From contig CM068589.1 of NCBI GenBank assembly GCA_035048485.1, positions 8,906,024 through 8,970,023 of the forward strand: a stretch of DNA of 64,000 nt, in the 5' to 3' direction. This DNA comes from Pteria penguin (taxonomy: Eukaryota > Mollusca > Bivalvia > Pterioida > Pteriidae). Positions 1 through 10,782 of the stretch are shown here, piece after piece; position 1 is the stretch's first letter; each line of letters begins with the position of its first letter. The notes under the pieces were generated by a model that saw nothing but the letters and a program-made list of their open reading frames with translations, was not told the DNA's origin and did no database searches. The translations under genes were made by a program, and so were the position numbers.

Positions 1-880
1 GGCGCTTATTGCACACATATGTGTTGTGAAATGCATTTGGAGGAATTGGAGAAAAGGCGTCACTTACATTTTAGAACATCATGGGAACCTTCAAATTCGG
101 TAAAAATATCCAATTGCATAGAAGAATATTGTTTTCATTGATCTGAGGATGCTGGCAGTATGCCCGGAAATATGAAGGTCAAATTTAAAAAAGGTAAACA
201 ACGCTCCTGGAGTTGCCAAAATCGCTGTTTTTGGCCATTTTTTCTTGATTTTGTATGGAAGTATATGCAATTTTCGACTCCTATTTTAAAACTGCTTGGG
301 AACCGTGAATATTTCCTGAAAAATATTGCCGCATAGTGTATTCATATCTGACAACACTCAAAAACGAGATCCGATGCCCGGAAGGTAGAAATGTCTTGAT
401 ATAATCGCTGTATAAGACGATTATTCTTATTTTGTATGAAAGTCTGTAGTACTGATATACGGATCGGTGATAGACTGTGACGTCATTTATGCAAATGAGA
501 GTGGCAAGATTTCTCCGTATCTTCCTGTCCGCCCATTGCATATTCAAGAGTAAACAAATTTTAGTTGTGTACCAACGTCCTTTCCTCGATTTTTAGCACA
601 TATTTCACCAGTAGACTCATGGTTGGTTTAAAAAAAAGGGGGGGGGGGGCAAATTTTTGAGTTAAAGTTACAACATATAAACATTTCGCACACTCCCCTT
701 CCATTGCCAACCTCTTTCTTCTAATTGAAATAGAGATTTGAAAAGAATGTTTCCTTTTGTACAATTGAATATGACGGTACAAGTCTGAATATTGACCGAC
801 GAATTTAAGCTAATAATATGAATGATTAAACACATGATCTCCGAGTATCTAAATATACAGAACAAAGGAGAAAAAGTGGT
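1..880. other. Noncoding start of window
   Basis: No convincing gene is seen on either strand. Open frames here are short and lack recognisable domains. There is an A8-G11 run near 628-649, of the type found inside bivalve MITEs, but no terminal repeats were found around it. Confidence 0.5.
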
Positions 881-918
881 ACCAGGGACGTATATATCTA
901 GATATGTACGTCATTGGT
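881..918. repeat. 38-bp imperfect palindrome, copy 1
   Basis: Two 19-nt arms meet without a loop. They start ACCAGG/ACCAAT and share GACGTA(T/C)ATATCT. The same core occurs as a cleaner palindrome at 1287-1322, so these look like two copies of one minute foldback sequence. No flanking duplication is clear here. Confidence 0.6.
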
Positions 919-1286
919 GTTACTTGCATGTTTTCATCTGTACAAAAATGGGAAACAAGAGTATTTTTCTGCACTTTGCTATATCTGCCCTGTTTAAGCC
1001 TAGTGAATGTGATGGCAATCTAGATCAACTGGTAAAGATTTACGAGGATGACGTTGAAGGGAAACGGAGTCAGTGATGTACCTATACATTTCTACACAAA
1101 TCATTTTGAAGAGGTATTGGAAAAGACATATCACTTTTGTATTTGTCAAGCGCTTTAAAACTATGCAGAAATATATCTTATTAAAAGGGTATAAAGCCCA
1201 GTCATCATACATGTAGTTCCCTCCGCCATCCCCATCTTCTCTATCTTTTCACTTTTTCAAATTTCCCAATTTGTTTTACATCAAAT

Positions 1287-1322
1287 CAGGGACGTATATA
1301 TCTTTAGATATATACGTCCCTG
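1287..1322. mobile_element. 36-bp palindromic insertion with 7-bp direct repeats
   Basis: Two perfect 17-nt arms (CAGGGACGTATATATCT and its complement) are separated by TT. The unit is bordered on both sides by ATCAAAT (1280-1286 and 1323-1329), as expected of a target-site duplication. It has no coding capacity, so any mobilisation would have to be in trans. It could instead be a chance hairpin, but the flanking repeats and the relative at 881-918 argue against that. Confidence 0.55.
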
Positions 1323-1567
1323 ATCAAATGTATTCCTAGATTAATGCAATCTTGTGAGTAATGTAATTTTTCACTTTAAAATTTAGAGAAAAGAGAATTA
1401 TATACTATAACACACTGTATATTATAGATTTACATGAATCAAATTGGCAAATACAATAGTCTATTTATTTTAGTAGTAAAACAAAAGTGTAAATGAAGTT
1501 TATACTTGAGGTAATTAAAAAAAAAGAATGATAATAAAATTATCATCAATCACAGTGTTTCATTTTA

Positions 1568-1614
1568 TCATCATCATCATCATCATCATCATCATAATCA
1601 TCATCATCATCATT
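1568..1614. repeat. (ATC)n microsatellite
   Basis: About fifteen ATC/TCA trinucleotide units, with one interruption. Confidence 0.9.
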
Positions 1615-1672
1615 AATTATCATTATATATTTATTTTATTTTATTTTTAACAGAGACATATACACACATGTA

Positions 1673-1907
1673 CAGTACAGTTGGAACTTAATTTGCCCAC
1701 TAGTCAAAGTGGGCATTTTTAGAGTGGGCATTAAAAATGTCCACTGGACACAGTGGACATTCTTGTAAGAGCCAGTTGGAATTAACATACAGGTAAGTGG
1801 ACAGCTTGATAACTCAGGTAAATGTCCACTCCTAATGCCCACTAAAATTTCAGGTGGACTGCCCACTGTGGACAGTGGGCATTCAAAGTTCCACCAGGAC
1901 TGTACTG
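1673..1907. mobile_element. 235-bp MITE, TA-flanked (Tc1/mariner-type)
   Basis: The ends are inverted (CAGTACAG...CTGTACTG) and are followed inward by matching TGGAACTT-like tracts. TA lies on both sides (1671-1672 and 1908-1909), the duplication used by Tc1/mariner transposases. The interior is built of repeated palindromic words such as GCCCACT/AGTGGGC and GTCCACT/AGTGGAC, so most of the unit can fold back. There is no ORF; it is a non-autonomous element. Confidence 0.7.
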
Positions 1908-1909
1908 TA

Positions 1910-2650
1910 TATATATACAATACCCTTTTATTTATTAAAGAAACACTGTCCCTCAGCGGATTTATAAGCTTTGAAACTAACTATAAGCCTTAAAGTCCAC
2001 ATACATGCTATATATATTAGACACTACATCTAAGATTTACCAAAAAAATATATATATATATATATATTATACCACTAACGAGATACCAGCATCGGAAATA
2101 TCATGCTTTTCTTTGCAATGTCATGCCCAGATAATGAATATTCATGAGCCATCAATCATGTGACCGCATTAGAACAACACACATGTTTTTTCAATTTTAA
2201 TATCCGGATCGCTAGACAAATTCTTTCTTTCCCGTTTCCTTTTCAATTGTTTCATTGTGAAGATACTCTTGTTTACGTCTCTCATTGGAATATATTATTG
2301 GGCATGCGCGAAGGCGGCGCTTTCTGCAAATATATGTAGTCAATAGAGTTATCGAACATGTTAAAAGTTCGATTTTTTATGGGTGAATAATGCTACGATG
2401 TAATGACTATTTTGATTGGTTTAAGATATGAAGCAAAATAAACAGTAGTCGATAAGGTAAAGTATTGTATATGTTATTCGAAGGCTCGGATTTCAATACA
2501 GGCGCACGCTTTAAATATTCGAACACTTTACAAGTCGTATCAAGAAGATAGACTTTTGCTGGACGATGAAAACCGTTCGAGTTACAGATAGTAATAACTT
2601 GGATTTCTAGACGCAGCTTTTTTTTTTATTTAGAACCGTTCTTGATTCAC
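1910..2650. other. Noncoding spacer
   Basis: Contains a short (TA)n run at about 2046-2070. No ORF or repeat end could be supported. Confidence 0.5.
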
Positions 2651-2663
2651 AATTTAATAATTT

Positions 2664-3190
2664 AGCTCAGAAACTTTTATCGGAACAGCAGTCGAATGTG
2701 AAAAACTTATCTAAAAAAATTCAAGGACAACCCAGCTAGTAAATTTAGAGGTGAGGGAAATCGTATTCAGTATTCCTTTAATGAAGACATTTTAGAAGAT
2801 TTTGATCAATTAGAAAATTTGCTAAAAGATAATCCACAAACACTTTTGAGTATTAAAAATATCAAAGGAAAAATTCAGAAACGTATTAAGCTTATAAGAA
2901 TTGCAGGTGCAGATGGAAAACCGTCTCTGAATATGAACATAATGATGGTGCTGATAACTCTGATGATGATGAGAGGATTAGGGGCGCAGAAAGTCGTGCG
3001 CTACGAGCAACAAACCACGGGGAAGCTAGAAGGCCACACCCTTACCAGAGAGATACCAGCGGCTGCTGGTGCGAAACACAAAGTAAAGAAAAAACATGTA
3101 CTTCGTTGGCACCGTTAGGTATCCGTACATGTTATACTATACGTGCGCAATTGGACATGTTGTTCAAGCATTTGATAATATTATTTAAAA
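2664..3190 (+). pseudogene. Decayed DIRS/tyrosine-recombinase-type retroelement ORF1 fragment
   Basis: Read across at least two frameshifts, this strand gives a lysine-rich stretch (KKFKDNPASKFRG, then FNEDILEDFDQLENLL, then KRIKLIRIA). This is followed in another frame by WKTVSEYEHNDGADNSDDDE and RIRGAESRAL. The string GW-x-x-V-x-EYE, an acidic patch, then RI-x-x-AE-x-RA is familiar from the N-terminal ORF of DIRS/Ngaro-like elements in invertebrates. One shift falls in an A7 run near 2712-2718 and another near 2905. No reverse transcriptase or recombinase follows, so this is an isolated relic. The family call rests on recalled similarity only. Confidence 0.45.
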
Positions 3191-3306
3191 GATAGTTACA
3201 ATTAAATTTGAAAGCGTCAAATCTGACCTTGAACAACACATCAAATTGCAGTTCCCGATCGATGATATTAGATATTAAACATGAGTAATATAATATTTAG
3301 ATTTAA

Positions 3307-3456
3307 TTACCTAAGAAATTTCACGCGAGAATCGCGACCAATCACGCAACGTCTACACAAAAGGCGAAACTTGCCATGAAACCAACGTTTCTGGCACCGA
3401 GTTTCACAAGAAATACAATCGCGAGTAACGAAACCGACTTTATGGGCTTTCCCCAT
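3307..3456 (-). CDS. 49-codon basic Cys-rich small ORF, unknown
   Basis: An ATG-started frame of 49 codons ends at TAA (3309-3307 on this strand). It holds C-x2-C (DCISC), then a further Cys, then QKRWFHG and a second C-x2-C (CRRC). The spacing and the WFH triplet faintly recall zinc-binding treble-clef or PHD-like folds, but the domain would be incomplete. It could be a first exon of a minus-strand gene, a transposon remnant or a chance frame. Its local GC content is above that of its surroundings, which is mildly in favour of coding. Confidence 0.3.
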   Translation of the reverse strand: MGKAHKVGFVTRDCISCETRCQKRWFHGKFRLLCRRCVIGRDSRVKFLR

Positions 3457-3774
3457 CGTGATACGTAAGCAATGGCAATGAAAAATCGGAAAATTTGCTT
3501 ATATACAGGTGGCCAATCAAGTCACATCTTATTGGCTTCTATTTCTAAATGTGCAGGTGCATAATTGGGACTTCGAATAAGTGCCAAAAAATCTAAAGAT
3601 AGAGACGAGTTCTTTCAATTTCGGGTTTCGGTTTACTAGCCTAAAGTTTGTTTTTCATTCTTTACAGTTTAACTTCCATCCGTCATAATTTTTGTAATAG
3701 TACACTTACCTCATACTTCATATTTCATTTCATGTGTCTCATTTCCATATATTGTTACTAGTCATATAGCACTA

Positions 3775-3945
<171 letters not shown>

Positions 3946-3959
3946 TAAAGTACATAAAC

Positions 3960-5088
3960 CAATTAACATGATTTGAAAACTACCTGCTTAGAACCTTTAT
4001 GTAATAATTTTATACTTTCATTATTATGATAATGTTTAAACTACTTCTTTTTCCTATATTAATATAATTCATTATTGTCATGAATTATTCTATCTTTAAA
4101 TTTATAAAATATGAAATTAAGTTTTTTCTATTTCATAAAAGCGTGTCGTTGATTACACTTTTTTCTTTCTTTTTGAAGACATTGAGTTAAATCACATATT
4201 TTGTATAGAAATCAATGAAAATTGGAATCTTATTTTCCTCAACAGCCCCTCCCCCATGTACTAGATTTTCCTTTTTATATCAGCTTACTATACATCATGA
4301 TCAATTCATGTTAATATTTCTGTTGATGGGGTCTTGATGCAAACGCATTCTGATTCGTACAGGCATTCTTTTATTTCATTTCAATGTACTGTTAGTTCAA
4401 AAAGACAAACATACATCTTATTTGATTTATATCTAACAGGTTTTCTATGACCCTATGTTGTATTTCATTCTAAAATAATCTATATGGAAAACTGATACAC
4501 GTCAAAGTCAAATTTAAAGTGCTATTAGAAAGATCACAATTTTTCTATATTAGATGCCTATGTACATAAAAGAGTCACTCACAAAATATTATGCTCATGC
4601 GTGACACCGATCTCAAGATATATACAATAAGCAATAAAAAGTTCGATAGTTTTTTTAGTAGCTAATCGCCATAAGATGTAACGTCAGAAGTTGTACAGGT
4701 GCTACTTTTCCCTGATTTTTCATTATTACGTTAAACTTTGAATTGTGACGTCATACTAAATGACATTAAAAGTTGTACAAAGGTTATACAAAAAGTTAAA
4801 CCGGAAATCTTTTATTTTGTTCGCGATACTAGGCAAAAGATGTGGCCCAGTGTCGTCAGTAGTGAAAGGTCGTGAATGTTAGTGCTCCGATAAAATATGA
4901 AATTTTAATGGATTAATCACAACATATATATTTAAAAATGCAATAGGAAGTTAATAAAGTAATACCAAGATTGTGTAGGAACACCTTCTGTGGTTTTATA
5001 TACCAGTTTTGTGCATTTTGATGTCAATTTCGCATGGATTAACGAGTGACCTGTGACAAGTGATTAGAAATCATCTACACTGCGTACA
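3960..5088. other. Noncoding; may include the LINE 5' UTR
   Basis: No coding signal. The last few hundred bases before the LINE ORF1 start at 5089 probably include its 5' untranslated region, but I could not find the element's left end or a target duplication. Confidence 0.4.
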
Positions 5089-5294
5089 ATGGCTGAAAAC
5101 TCATTGAGCGAAACGTTGGAAATCGTACACGATAGCCTGACTATAGTGAATAATAGTGGTCAAGATCTACAGAATATTATCGATATGCTGAGTAAAATGG
5201 ACAAAAAGTTGAACAGAATAGAGCATTTGGTAAACAGACTGTCTGAGATCGAAGGATTTGTGCGTAGATTACAGATTGTTGAATCGAAAGTTTC
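5089..5294 (+). pseudogene. LINE ORF1, 5' part (before BEL insertion)
   Basis: Starts at ATG 5089 and runs 68 codons plus two bases before the BEL LTR begins at 5295. The sequence is heptad-like (IIDMLSKMDKKLNRIEHLVN), consistent with the N-terminal coiled coil of LINE ORF1 proteins, which trimerise and bind element RNA. The frame continues exactly in 10788-11613 once the LTR element and one GTTTC copy are discounted, so the insertion is the only break in ORF1. Confidence 0.8.
5290..5294. repeat. Target-site duplication GTTTC, left copy of BEL
   Basis: GTTTC directly precedes the 5' LTR and recurs at 10783-10787 directly after the 3' LTR. A 5-bp duplication fits BEL/Pao integrases. Confidence 0.85.
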
Positions 5295-5613
5295 TGTGAT
5301 GTATTATGTACGAAATGTTTTTGTACGAGTTGTCTTCATTAATAAGAAGAGTTATCTTTCCTGTTTTTGTGTATCAGACGACAAGTGAATTCTTCCATGC
5401 TGTATTTTTGAAACCCATCATATCTATGAAAACCCACAGTCCTTTTACCACGCACGGACACACACACTTCATGCCTGTACAGTGTACACGATACAGTGAT
5501 AAGCTTTGTATTCTCCCACACATGCTTATGTACCTGTAAAATGGTTAGCTGCCTGTCGGAATAAATTATTGGACTTCAGCCTGGCTTTACAATTTTTTAT
5601 TGGTGACAGAACA
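5295..5613 (+). repeat. BEL 5' LTR
   Basis: 319 bp, TGTGATG...CAGAACA. It contains AATAAA (in CGGAATAAATTATTGG) near its 3' side as a plausible poly(A) signal. It matches 10464-10782 except for three transitions. Confidence 0.9.
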
Positions 5614-5624
5614 GTAAAAGAACT

Positions 5625-6974
5625 ATGATTGATTCAGAGGATGTGATGGAACCACTTGGCGTCGACCCGTCAACATCGTCACGAATTCGTCCCTTGTCAG
5701 AAAGAGGTAAAGAACTGTATGCACAAAATTATGATAGTTATCATGACAACGTAGAGTCATCATGGAAAGATATAGAGGAATTCACTTCCACCCTTGATAA
5801 GTTACCTAAAAATAAAGATACAGAAGACACAATGTCACGTCTTTATGCTGCCTTTTGCGAAAAGTCTGAAACATTCATCAACTTTCTTTCATCTCAACGT
5901 ACAGCAGTGAGTCATCAAGATCTTGAAGGATACTTACCTATTATGAATGTTAGACGTATGAAAATAGACTCTCTGTTTAAATCATTGCGATCTTGTGATC
6001 GGGGAGACACAGAAACTGTACGATCATCATCATGTAGCTCACGATCTAGTCGCTCTCGATCTAGTCGATTATCAATGATGCGTGCTAAAACTGAGGCTAC
6101 TAAGGCTGAAGCGGCCTACGCACTGAAGGAAGTAGAAATCCGTAAACAACAAGCCGAACTTCAAGCTAAGCTTGATACATTGACAGTCCAAAAGAAGGTA
6201 GCCGCTGCTGAGGCTGAGTTAAAAGTTCTGGAGGAGGAATCAAACGGTATTACAAACATGTCTTTAAGAGACCTTCCTATACAACCTACAGCACAAAGAA
6301 CTGCTTCTTATGTTGAAGATCAATCCTCTATAAAGGAATCTAGCGTTAATTGTTCACCTTTGGAACCTCAAAACCGTCAAATTGCTCCATGTTCCACACA
6401 GTCTATACCAGTACAAGTAAAGACACAAAATTCAGCTATTTCTGATGTTACGCAATTCATGCTACGTAAGGATCTTTTATTCTCGCGCCTTACTACATTT
6501 GATGACCGTCCAGAATCATACTGTGCATGGAAATGCAGTTTTAATGCAGTAATACAGGAAATCAAAGTCCAGGATTCCGAACAAATGGATTTGCTCATAA
6601 AATATTTAGGAACAGAATCAAAAAGACATGCGCATAGTATAAGATCATCAAATTTGAGAGATATGTCCGAAGGCTTGAAAAGATTATGGAAGCGTCTAGA
6701 CGAACGTTATGGTGCTGCTGAATTGGTAGAAGCTTCAATGAAAAACAGAATTGCGTCTTTCCCAAAGTTGAACAACAAGGATTATGCGAAATTATATGAA
6801 ATCAGCGACATTCTTAGTGAAATGCAGTTTCTTAAAGAGGAACCGAAGTATCAACCGTTATTCGCATACTTGGATTCTTCCGTTGGCATACGTCCTATCG
6901 TTAGTAAGTTGCCATATTTCTTGCAGGAAAATGGACCACCCGAGCTTTTAAATATAAATCAGATCATGACGTAA
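5625..6974 (+). pseudogene. BEL gag, coiled coil plus DUF1759-like region, frameshifted at its end
   Basis: 449 codons from ATG 5625, 11 bp after the 5' LTR. A Ser/Arg-rich patch (residues about 128-145) leads into a long Ala/Glu/Lys helix (about 145-205). A DUF1759-like gag core follows (about 285-435, with RLTTFDDRPESYCAWKCSF and the RLDERYG region). The product would form the particle that packages element RNA. Near 6930 the frame slips: the homologous continuation (KSDHDVTFPPFQEFVNF) lies in the next frame, as if one A were lost from an A run. The final 14 codons of the annotated frame are therefore out of register. Confidence 0.8.
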
Positions 6975-7576
6975 CCTTTCCACCATTTCAAGAATTTGTG
7001 AATTTTATACACGAAATGAGCTTGATACGCAACGACCCGAGCTTTATCTATGACAACAACAACAATCAAGAAAAACTTAAAGTCATCCACAAAGGTCATG
7101 TGACTACGAAGAACCTAAGTTTACACAGAGATGAAGTCAAACGAGATCACTTCCTGACATTCATGCAGAAACTACTCGATAAAAATCATGCTGAAGTAGC
7201 TCCGCCGTTACATGATAATCAAGAAAGATGGTTCTTTCGTAAACCGAATGAAATACGCGGTGTCTTTGATTCTTCTGCAAAAGAACAGGGTATATCACTC
7301 AACGACATTTTGTTATCTGGACCTGATCTTACTAATAGTCTGCTCGGGGTTTTGCTTCAATTCAGGAAGGAGATGGTAGCAGTGGTTGGAGACGTACAAC
7401 ATATGTTCCACTGCTTTCTTGTAAGAGAGGACCATAGAGATTATTTGAGATTTCTGTGGCATCGAGATAATGACCTACAAAAGGAAGTAACTCAGTACAG
7501 AATGAGGGTACATGTCTTTGGAAACAGACCTTCACCTTCTATTGCAACATATGGATTGCTTAAAACTGCAATGTAA
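6931..7576 (+). pseudogene. BEL gag tail fused by deletion to the RT fragment
   Basis: The frame carries the end of the gag core (NFIHEMSLIRNDPSF) and then, after about 35 residues, jumps to the RT fingers and palm (FLTFMQKLLDKNHAEVAPPL, VFDSSAK, SLNDILLSGPDL, FGNRPSPSIATYGL). BEL proteins normally have zinc knuckles and an aspartic protease between these parts, so several hundred residues are gone. A smaller gap removes the segment before RKPNEIRGVFDSS. The frame stops at TAA 7574-7576, at the start of a 96-bp foreign segment. Confidence 0.75.
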
Positions 7577-7669
7577 ATGTAAAGATGATGGATAAATCCA
7601 AACCACAAAGCCAAAAATCATGAAACCATAGGACATACAAAATCAGTGAAAATGAAAAACAAATGGATG
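7574..7669 (+). other. 96-bp insertion interrupting BEL RT
   Basis: RT homology ends at KTA-M (ATG 7571-7573) and resumes at M-LAEKHYG (ATG 7667-7669). The 96 bases between have no RT counterpart, contain stops, and are bordered by the 3-base word ATG. The origin is unknown. GT-AG splicing was considered, but the obvious borders do not restore the frame. Confidence 0.5.
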
Positions 7670-10099
7670 CTTGCCGAAAAACATTATGGCACAGATGTAA
7701 AAAAATTCATCACCAACAATTTCTATGTCGACGATGGTTTGGCCTCATGTCCTTCAAGTGAGGAGGCCATCAATCTGTTGCGCAAAACACAGGAAGCTAT
7801 GATGAAATACGGAAATTTAAGACTTCACAAATTCGCTTCAAATGATAAATTCGTTATGGAAGCATTCAAACAAGAAGACCTTGCGCCCAACATGTTAGAT
7901 CTCGATTTTGACCAGTCAGAGCAAAGAAGTCTTGGTCTTGTTTGGAACTTGGCTTTAGATGTGTTTGTGTTTCGCAAGACAGAAGATAAACCTTTAACCC
8001 GTAGAGGCGTTTTGTCTACTGTTAACAGCATCTATGACCCTCTTGGATTTTTATACCCAGTCATAATACAAGGAAAACTTATCCTACGCAAGGTTGTCTC
8101 CGAGACTAACGACTGGGATGAACCTCTGTCGGACGAACTGAAAAGTGAATGGCTATCGTGGAAAGACTCTTTAGGTGCTCTTGAAGACATTCGTATTCCA
8201 CGCGTGATTGTCCCTTCACTCAGTAAGGTTTTAAGTAAGGAGTTGATGATTTTCTCTGATGCGTCCGAACATGCGATTGCAGCCGTGTGTTATCCCAAAA
8301 CTACCTATGCAGATGGAAATACACAGATTGGATATGTTCTAGGAAAGGCCAAGGTAGCACCAGTGACAGGACACACAATCCCAAGACTTGAACTTTGCGC
8401 TGCCGTTTTGGCTACATATATTGCTCAACTTGCATCCGATCATTTGAACATTAAATTAGATTCTGTGAAATATTACACCGATAGCCGTGTCGTTCTTGGT
8501 TACATATGTAACGATAAGCGTCGATTTTTTGTGTATGTTTCAAATCGAGTTGCACGCATACGAAGTTTAAGTACTCCTGAACAGTGGAACTATATTGCAT
8601 CCAACCTAAATCCTGCAGATCATGGCACTAGAGGTGTCAAGGCTTCAGAACTTCAGAACAATCCCTGGTTGAAGGGCCCTGCTGTTAAATTAGTAGTAAC
8701 AGATGTCACAGACGGTAAGGATTTTCCGCTTATAAATCCGTCAGAGGATAATGAAGTGAAAATTTCTTGTATGAAAACTAATATACCTGAAACAAGAAAA
8801 CCTTCTCTTGGAACCGAACGTTTCCAAAGATTCTCCACATGGAAAAAGCTTGTTGAAGCTATAACCTTATTGCGCCGTTCCTTAGCATCTCGTAAGAACA
8901 GGAATCCAGACTATGTTGTAACTAAAAATGTAGAGTCTTACAAATCTGCGGAAAATTTCGTCTTACAGTGCGTCCAACAGGAGTCTTATGCAGAGGAATA
9001 TGGGCTACTGTTATCATCCAGGTCATTACCGAAAGGAAGTAATATTATTTCTCTAGACCCCTTTATTGGACGTGACAATTTGGTTCATGTCGGTGGCCGT
9101 CTTCGTAAGTCAGATTTTGACTCAACTTGCAAGAACCCAATACTTATTCCTGGCAATCATCATATCGCCAGACTTATTGTTCTCCAATGTCATGTACTAG
9201 TTGCACACCAAGGTCGCCATTACACTGAAGGAAAAGTCCGGTCATGTGGTTATTGGATCACTGGGTCAAAACGTCTAGTGACATCCGTCATTTTTCAGTG
9301 TTTCACCTGCAGGAAACTTCGTGGTCATCTAGAGTGCCAGAAAATGTCAGACTTAACTGCTGATCGTATTGCTTATGGTCAACCTCCCTTTTCTTCTGTA
9401 GGGGTAGACATGTTTGGACCCTGGCAGATACAGGCGCGTCGCACTAGAGGAGGAGTCGCTAATAGTAAACGGTGGGCTGCTATGTTTTCCTGCATGGCTA
9501 CGCGTGCTGTGCACATAGAGGTAGTTGAGGAAATGTCCTCATCCTCATTTATAAATGCGCTTAGAAGGTTTATAGCCATTCGAGGTTCAGTTCACACGAT
9601 AAGGTCTGACCGTGGAACAAATTTTATAGGTGCAGCCGACCTGCTCCGCGTGGACACCATTAATGTTCAAAATGGACCGGTTAAGGATTTCGTCCAAAGC
9701 AACGGAATTGTTTGGATTTTCAACCCTCCTCACTCCTCTCATATGGGAGGAGCATGGGAGAGGCTGATAGGTATGACCAGACACATCCTTGATTCAATGT
9801 TTCTTCAGAATGTACCACAGCGTCTTACTCATGCAGTTCTTATTACCTTCCTCGCAGAAGCCAGTGCCATTATTAACTCGAGACCATTGATTCCTGTATC
9901 TACTGATCCATCCGCTCTATTTATACTTACACCTTCCCTTTTAATTACTCAGAAATCACATAGTTCTCCATCACTAGATTTCGCTTCCCAAGATTGTGAT
10001 CCGAAAGATTTGTTGCGCAGCCAGTGGAAACGAGTCCAACATCTATCAAATATTTTTGGAAACGTTGGAAAAGTGAGTATCTTCCCATACTTCAGATGA
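7667..10099 (+). pseudogene. BEL pol: RT end, RNase H, integrase
   Basis: A long open frame. It opens at the RT active site (NNFYVDDGLASCP), followed by the A17/RT thumb region. The RNase H has FSDASEHAIAAVCYP, LELCAAVLA, YYTDSRVVLGYI and the NPADHGTRG signature. The zinc-binding integrase head has H-x-H and C-x-x-C (VAHQGRHYTEG, CFTCRKL). The integrase core shows its acidic triad in VDMFGPW, RSDRGTNFIG and GGAWERLIG. The C-terminal DUF5641 starts but is lost at about 10070, where a T run seems one base short. It would copy and integrate element DNA if intact; here it lacks its own N-terminal RT. Confidence 0.85.
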
Positions 10100-10335
10100 G
10101 AAGAAAGTGGAATGATACACGTCAAAACATTCAAGACGGTGATATTGTTCTTCTTAAGGACAAAAGCATACCCCGTAATCAGTGGCCCATAGGCTTAATC
10201 ACAAAATCATTTCCGAGTTCAGATCAACTTGTGCGTAAGGTTGAAGTGCGCGTTATAAGAGATGGTAAACCGACCACATACACGCGTCCTATTACAGACT
10301 TAGTGTTGCTTTTGGACAAAAGTCTTGACAAATAG
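10070..10335 (+). pseudogene. BEL pol C-terminus (DUF5641-like), shifted frame
   Basis: Continues the integrase C-terminal domain in the next frame: WKRWKSEYL, RRKWNDTRQNIQDGDIVLLK, NQWPIGLI, then VRVIRDGKPTTYTRPITDLVLL and stop at 10333-10335. GD-x-VL and W-x-L/IG are typical for BEL elements. The break near 10070 sits in a T run, so a sequencing or assembly error is possible. Confidence 0.8.
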
Positions 10336-10453
10336 CCATGTGCACTTTATTGGTCAATTCATAATCACTATGTTTGTATTTTGCTTTGAAAATTCATAGA
10401 AACTTTAAAATGTATTTACCTTTTTATTCATAATTGTAATATCATTTGATATT

Positions 10454-10463
10454 AGACGGGGAG
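10454..10463 (+). promoter_or_regulatory. BEL polypurine tract
   Basis: A purine-rich AGACGGGGAG lies directly against the 3' LTR start, the usual place for the plus-strand primer. Confidence 0.55.
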
Positions 10464-10782
10464 TGTGATGTATTATGTACGAAATGTTTTTGTACGAGTT
10501 GTCTTCATTAACAAGAAGAGTTATCTTTCCTGTTTTTGTGTATCAGACGACAAGTGAATTCTTCCATGTTGTATTTTTGAAACCCATCATATCTATGAAA
10601 ACCCACAGTCCTTTTACCACGCACGGACACACACACTTCATGCCTGTACAGTGTACACGATACAGTGATAAACTTTGTATTCTCCCACACATGCTTATGT
10701 ACCTGTAAAATGGTTAGCTGCCTGTCGGAATAAATTATTGGACTTCAGCCTGGCTTTACAATTTTTTATTGGTGACAGAACA
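10464..10782 (+). repeat. BEL 3' LTR
   Basis: 319 bp, ending CAGAACA and followed by GTTTC (10783-10787), the right target duplication. Three transitions separate it from the 5' LTR. Confidence 0.9.

Larger units (their letters stand above)
5295..10782 (+). mobile_element. BEL/Pao LTR retrotransposon, defective, nested in LINE ORF1
   Basis: A 5,488-bp element with 319-bp TGT...ACA LTRs. They differ at three positions (all transitions, about 99.1% identity), so the insertion is fairly recent. Gag and pol domains follow the BEL order: gag, RT, RNase H, integrase, DUF5641-like tail. The zinc knuckles, protease and N-terminal RT are missing, and pol has further breaks. No clear primer-binding site was found after the 5' LTR. 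A purine tract (GACGGGGAG) precedes the 3' LTR. Present structure means it needs helper proteins. Confidence 0.9.

Noticed and set aside
822..1076. 84-codon plus-strand frame
   Set aside because: It runs through the 881-918 palindrome and has no recognisable domain or splice context.
5306..5539. 77-codon frame, also present at 10475-10708
   Set aside because: It lies inside both BEL LTRs; it is a noncoding LTR duplicated with the element.
7573..7646. GT-AG intron in the BEL RT
   Set aside because: GTAAAT...ATCAG borders exist, but joining them does not restore the reading frame to LAEKHYG.
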